In this document: in pieces, positions 61,453 to 63,027 of the stretch | Numbering within the stretch: the first letter of the stretch is position 1 | Layout: each line of letters begins with the position of its first letter | The notes under the pieces: model-generated | Seen by the model: the letters and a program-made list of their open reading frames with translations, nothing else | Databases searched by the model: none | What the model was told of the DNA's origin: nothing | Position numbers and translations under genes: made by a program | NCBI GenBank assembly: GCA_022842465.1 | Contig: JALHPN010000021.1 | Location: forward strand, 1 to 63,027 | Source: Polyangiaceae bacterium | GTDB taxonomy: Bacteria > Myxococcota_A > Polyangia > Polyangiales > Polyangiaceae | Reading direction: 5' to 3' | Length of the DNA: 63,027 nt

Positions 61453-62907
61453 ATGCCGCGCAGAACGAGCCGCCCCGCTACCGTCGCCGCCCTCCTGCTC
61501 GCCCTCTTCATGGCCGCGATGGAGATGACCGTCGTGTCGACGGCGATGCCGACGGTGGTGGCGGACCTCGGCGGCGCAGGCCACTACGCGTGGGTCTTCA
61601 CGGCCTACATGCTGACCTCGACGGTCACCGTTCCGATCTACGGCAAGCTCGCCGACCTCTACGGGCGCAAACCCGTGATGCTCGCGTCGATGGCGCTCTT
61701 CCTCGTCGGCTCGATGGCGAGCGGTCAGGCGCGGACGATGACGCAACTCGTGCTCTTCCGTGGCCTCCAAGGCCTCGGGGCGGGCGGGATGCAGCCGATG
61801 GCGCTCACGATCGTCGGCGACATCTTCGCGATCGAGGAGCGCGGGAAGATGCAAGGGCTCTTCGGCGGAGTGTGGGCGATCGCCGGCCTCGTCGGGCCCC
61901 TCCTCGGCGGCCTCATCGTCGGCGCGCTGTCGTGGCGGTGGGTCTTCTACGTGAACGTCCCGTTCGGGTTCGTCTCGGCCGGCGTGCTCGTCTTCGCGCT
62001 CGTCGAGACGGTGGAGACGCGAAAGCGTCGGCTCGATCTCCTCGGCTCGGCGCTCATGGCCGCGTGCGTCGTGACCTTGTTGCTCGCGAGCGACGGCGTG
62101 ATGCCGCTCTTGCTCCTCCCCGTGACCGGGCTCCTCCTTGCGGCGTTCGTGGCCGTCGAGCGGCGCGCGCCGGAGCCGGTCCTCTCCATGTCGCTCCTCG
62201 CGCGTCCCGTGCTCGCGAGCTCGAGCGCCATCTCGGCGCTGGTCGGCGGGTCCATGCTCGGGATCGTGACCTTCGTACCGCTCTACGCCCAGGGCGTGCT
62301 CGGCTCGTCGCCGACCGCGGCCGGCGCGGCGATAGCGCCGCTCGCGATCGGCTGGCCGCTCGCGAGCGCGATCAGCGGACGCCTCATCCCGAGGGTCGGG
62401 TTCCGGCCGCTCGTGCGCCTCGGAGGCGCGATGGTGGCGGTCGCGTCGTTCGGGCTCGCGTGGATGGTCTCGCGCGGCGCGACGGAGACCGGGCTCCGGA
62501 TCGGGAGCGGCCTCGTCGGCCTGGGGATGGGGGTCGGGAACACGGCGCTGGTCATCGCGGTGCAGACGAGCGTGGGCTTCGGCGAGCGCGGCGTCGCGAC
62601 CGCGAGCACGATGTTCTTCCGCAACATCGGCGGGACCGTCGCGGTCGGAGCGATGGGCATCGTCCTCGCGCGAGCCCTCGGCACGAGCGCGGAAGCGACG
62701 GACGGGGGCGCCGACGTCGTCTCGCGCATCCTCGGGCCCGAGCGCGCGCGCGTCGACCCGGCGCTCCTTTCGGCCGTGTCGGGTCACCTCGCGACCGGGA
62801 TCACCAACGTGCTCTGGGTCGTCGTCGGCCTCAGCGTCGCCTCGGCGCTCGTCGGCCTCCTCTTCCCGACGGTCCCGACGACCGGCGGGCGCCGCGCAGC
62901 CCCGTAG
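61453..62907 (+). CDS. DHA2-type MFS drug exporter
   Basis: The 484-residue protein has about 14 helices and the DHA2 motifs: Asp/Glu in Ala-Met-Glu-Met-Thr-Val-Val, Gly-Lys-Leu-Ala-Asp-Leu-Tyr-Gly-Arg-Lys (motif A), Arg-Gly-Leu-Gln-Gly-Leu-Gly-Ala-Gly-Gly (motif B), and Gly-Pro-Leu-Leu-Gly-Gly (motif C, antiporter type). Such proteins expel drugs or metabolites with H+ exchange. The position of Glu instead of Asp in the first helix is typical of some family branches. It is divergent from the DUF444 gene by 112 bases. Confidence 0.9.
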   Translation: MPRRTSRPATVAALLLALFMAAMEMTVVSTAMPTVVADLGGAGHYAWVFTAYMLTSTVTVPIYGKLADLYGRKPVMLASMALFLVGSMASGQARTMTQLVLFRGLQGLGAGGMQPMALTIVGDIFAIEERGKMQGLFGGVWAIAGLVGPLLGGLIVGALSWRWVFYVNVPFGFVSAGVLVFALVETVETRKRRLDLLGSALMAACVVTLLLASDGVMPLLLLPVTGLLLAAFVAVERRAPEPVLSMSLLARPVLASSSAISALVGGSMLGIVTFVPLYAQGVLGSSPTAAGAAIAPLAIGWPLASAISGRLIPRVGFRPLVRLGGAMVAVASFGLAWMVSRGATETGLRIGSGLVGLGMGVGNTALVIAVQTSVGFGERGVATASTMFFRNIGGTVAVGAMGIVLARALGTSAEATDGGADVVSRILGPERARVDPALLSAVSGHLATGITNVLWVVVGLSVASALVGLLFPTVPTTGGRRAAP

Positions 62908-62930
62908 AACTAGCACTACTTAGTCACTTC

Positions 62931-63026
62931 TCATGGTGGTGCGAGCGTCCTCACCTTCAGGCCGCATCGCGGACAAGGCGCAGCGAGATGGAGCAGCAGC
63001 TCCCGGCGGATCGCCGGGAGCGTCAG
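62931..63026 (-). CDS. Possible C-terminal end of a gene running off the right edge
   Basis: Read leftwards, 31 codons with high third-position GC end in TGA at 62931 and contain a Cys-Pro-Arg-Cys-Gly pair like a zinc ribbon. A second minus-strand frame is also open to 62920 but has weaker codon bias. Too little is visible to name the gene or to be sure of it. Confidence 0.25.
   Translation of the reverse strand: MTLPAIRRELLLHLAAPCPRCGLKVRTLAPP
62999..63021. repeat. Perfect 10-bp inverted repeat at the right edge
   Basis: GCTCCCGGCG and CGCCGGGAGC flank a three-base GAT. It could be a terminator or a chance palindrome within the edge frame; no T-run follows on either strand. Confidence 0.4.
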
Positions 63027-63027
63027 C

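Overview
The window is a dense, very GC-rich chromosomal segment that almost certainly comes from a myxobacterium (Myxococcota, most likely the Polyangia/Labilithrix-Sorangium side). The reasons are strong GC bias at third codon positions, a protein ending in a MYXO-CTERM-type tail (Gly-Cys-Gly-Cys, membrane helix, Arg cluster), a Hanks-type Ser/Thr kinase, and more than fifteen predicted lipoproteins with low-complexity Asp-Ala-Gly/Ser linkers and Cys-rich tails. There is no rRNA, CRISPR array or recognisable insertion sequence. Genes are tightly packed, and many same-strand pairs overlap by four bases (ATGA or GTGA), which implies translational coupling.

Region 1 (1-7 kb): a partial membrane protein, a secreted protein and a truncated-haemoglobin-like lipoprotein on the minus strand. 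They face a plus-strand operon of a duplicated-domain lipoprotein, the MYXO-CTERM protein and two paralogous dihaem lipoprotein cytochromes. Region 2 (7-16 kb) is one continuous minus-strand run. It opens with an EcfT-like permease fused to an S-component-like domain, then two molybdenum-storage-protein (MosA/MosB-like) subunits, then ModA-ModB-ModC. It continues with a CX4CH lipoprotein, a TPR/PEGA/beta-barrel outer-membrane protein, a dihaem lipoprotein and a second CX4CH lipoprotein. It therefore joins molybdate uptake and storage to a candidate outer-membrane electron-transfer module.

Region 3 (16-30 kb): lipoproteins, PlsC, Nudix, a LysR regulator, a DUF420 membrane protein, tRNA-Pro(CGG), a receiver-XRE fusion regulator, tRNA-Met(CAT), a DMT transporter with an unusual start, a degenerate SDR protein, a c-type cytochrome, and a coupled TatD / TonB-like / aldose-epimerase operon. 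Region 4 (30-43 kb): a MATE exporter, PrkA kinase, an orphan OppD-OppF pair followed by a Ser/Thr kinase, small lipoproteins, and a tetrahaem lipoprotein coupled to a thioredoxin-like lipoprotein. Region 5 (43-50 kb): a pyruvate dehydrogenase E1alpha-E1beta-E2 operon with an FGE-like protein one base after it, a metallophosphoesterase and a LysR regulator. Region 6 (50-63 kb): cold shock protein with a long leader, a TPR lipoprotein, SpoVR, several lipoproteins, two MFS transporters and the DUF444 (YeaH/YhbH) protein.

Two themes stand out. First, exported haem proteins are unusually abundant: a truncated globin, five canonical CXXCH cytochromes and two CX4CH proteins. Second, PrkA, SpoVR and the DUF444 protein, usually adjacent in other bacteria, all lie here on the same strand but separated over 29 kb. 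The most distinctive system is the molybdenum uptake/storage operon with its fused ECF-type permease, joined to the barrel-cytochrome genes.
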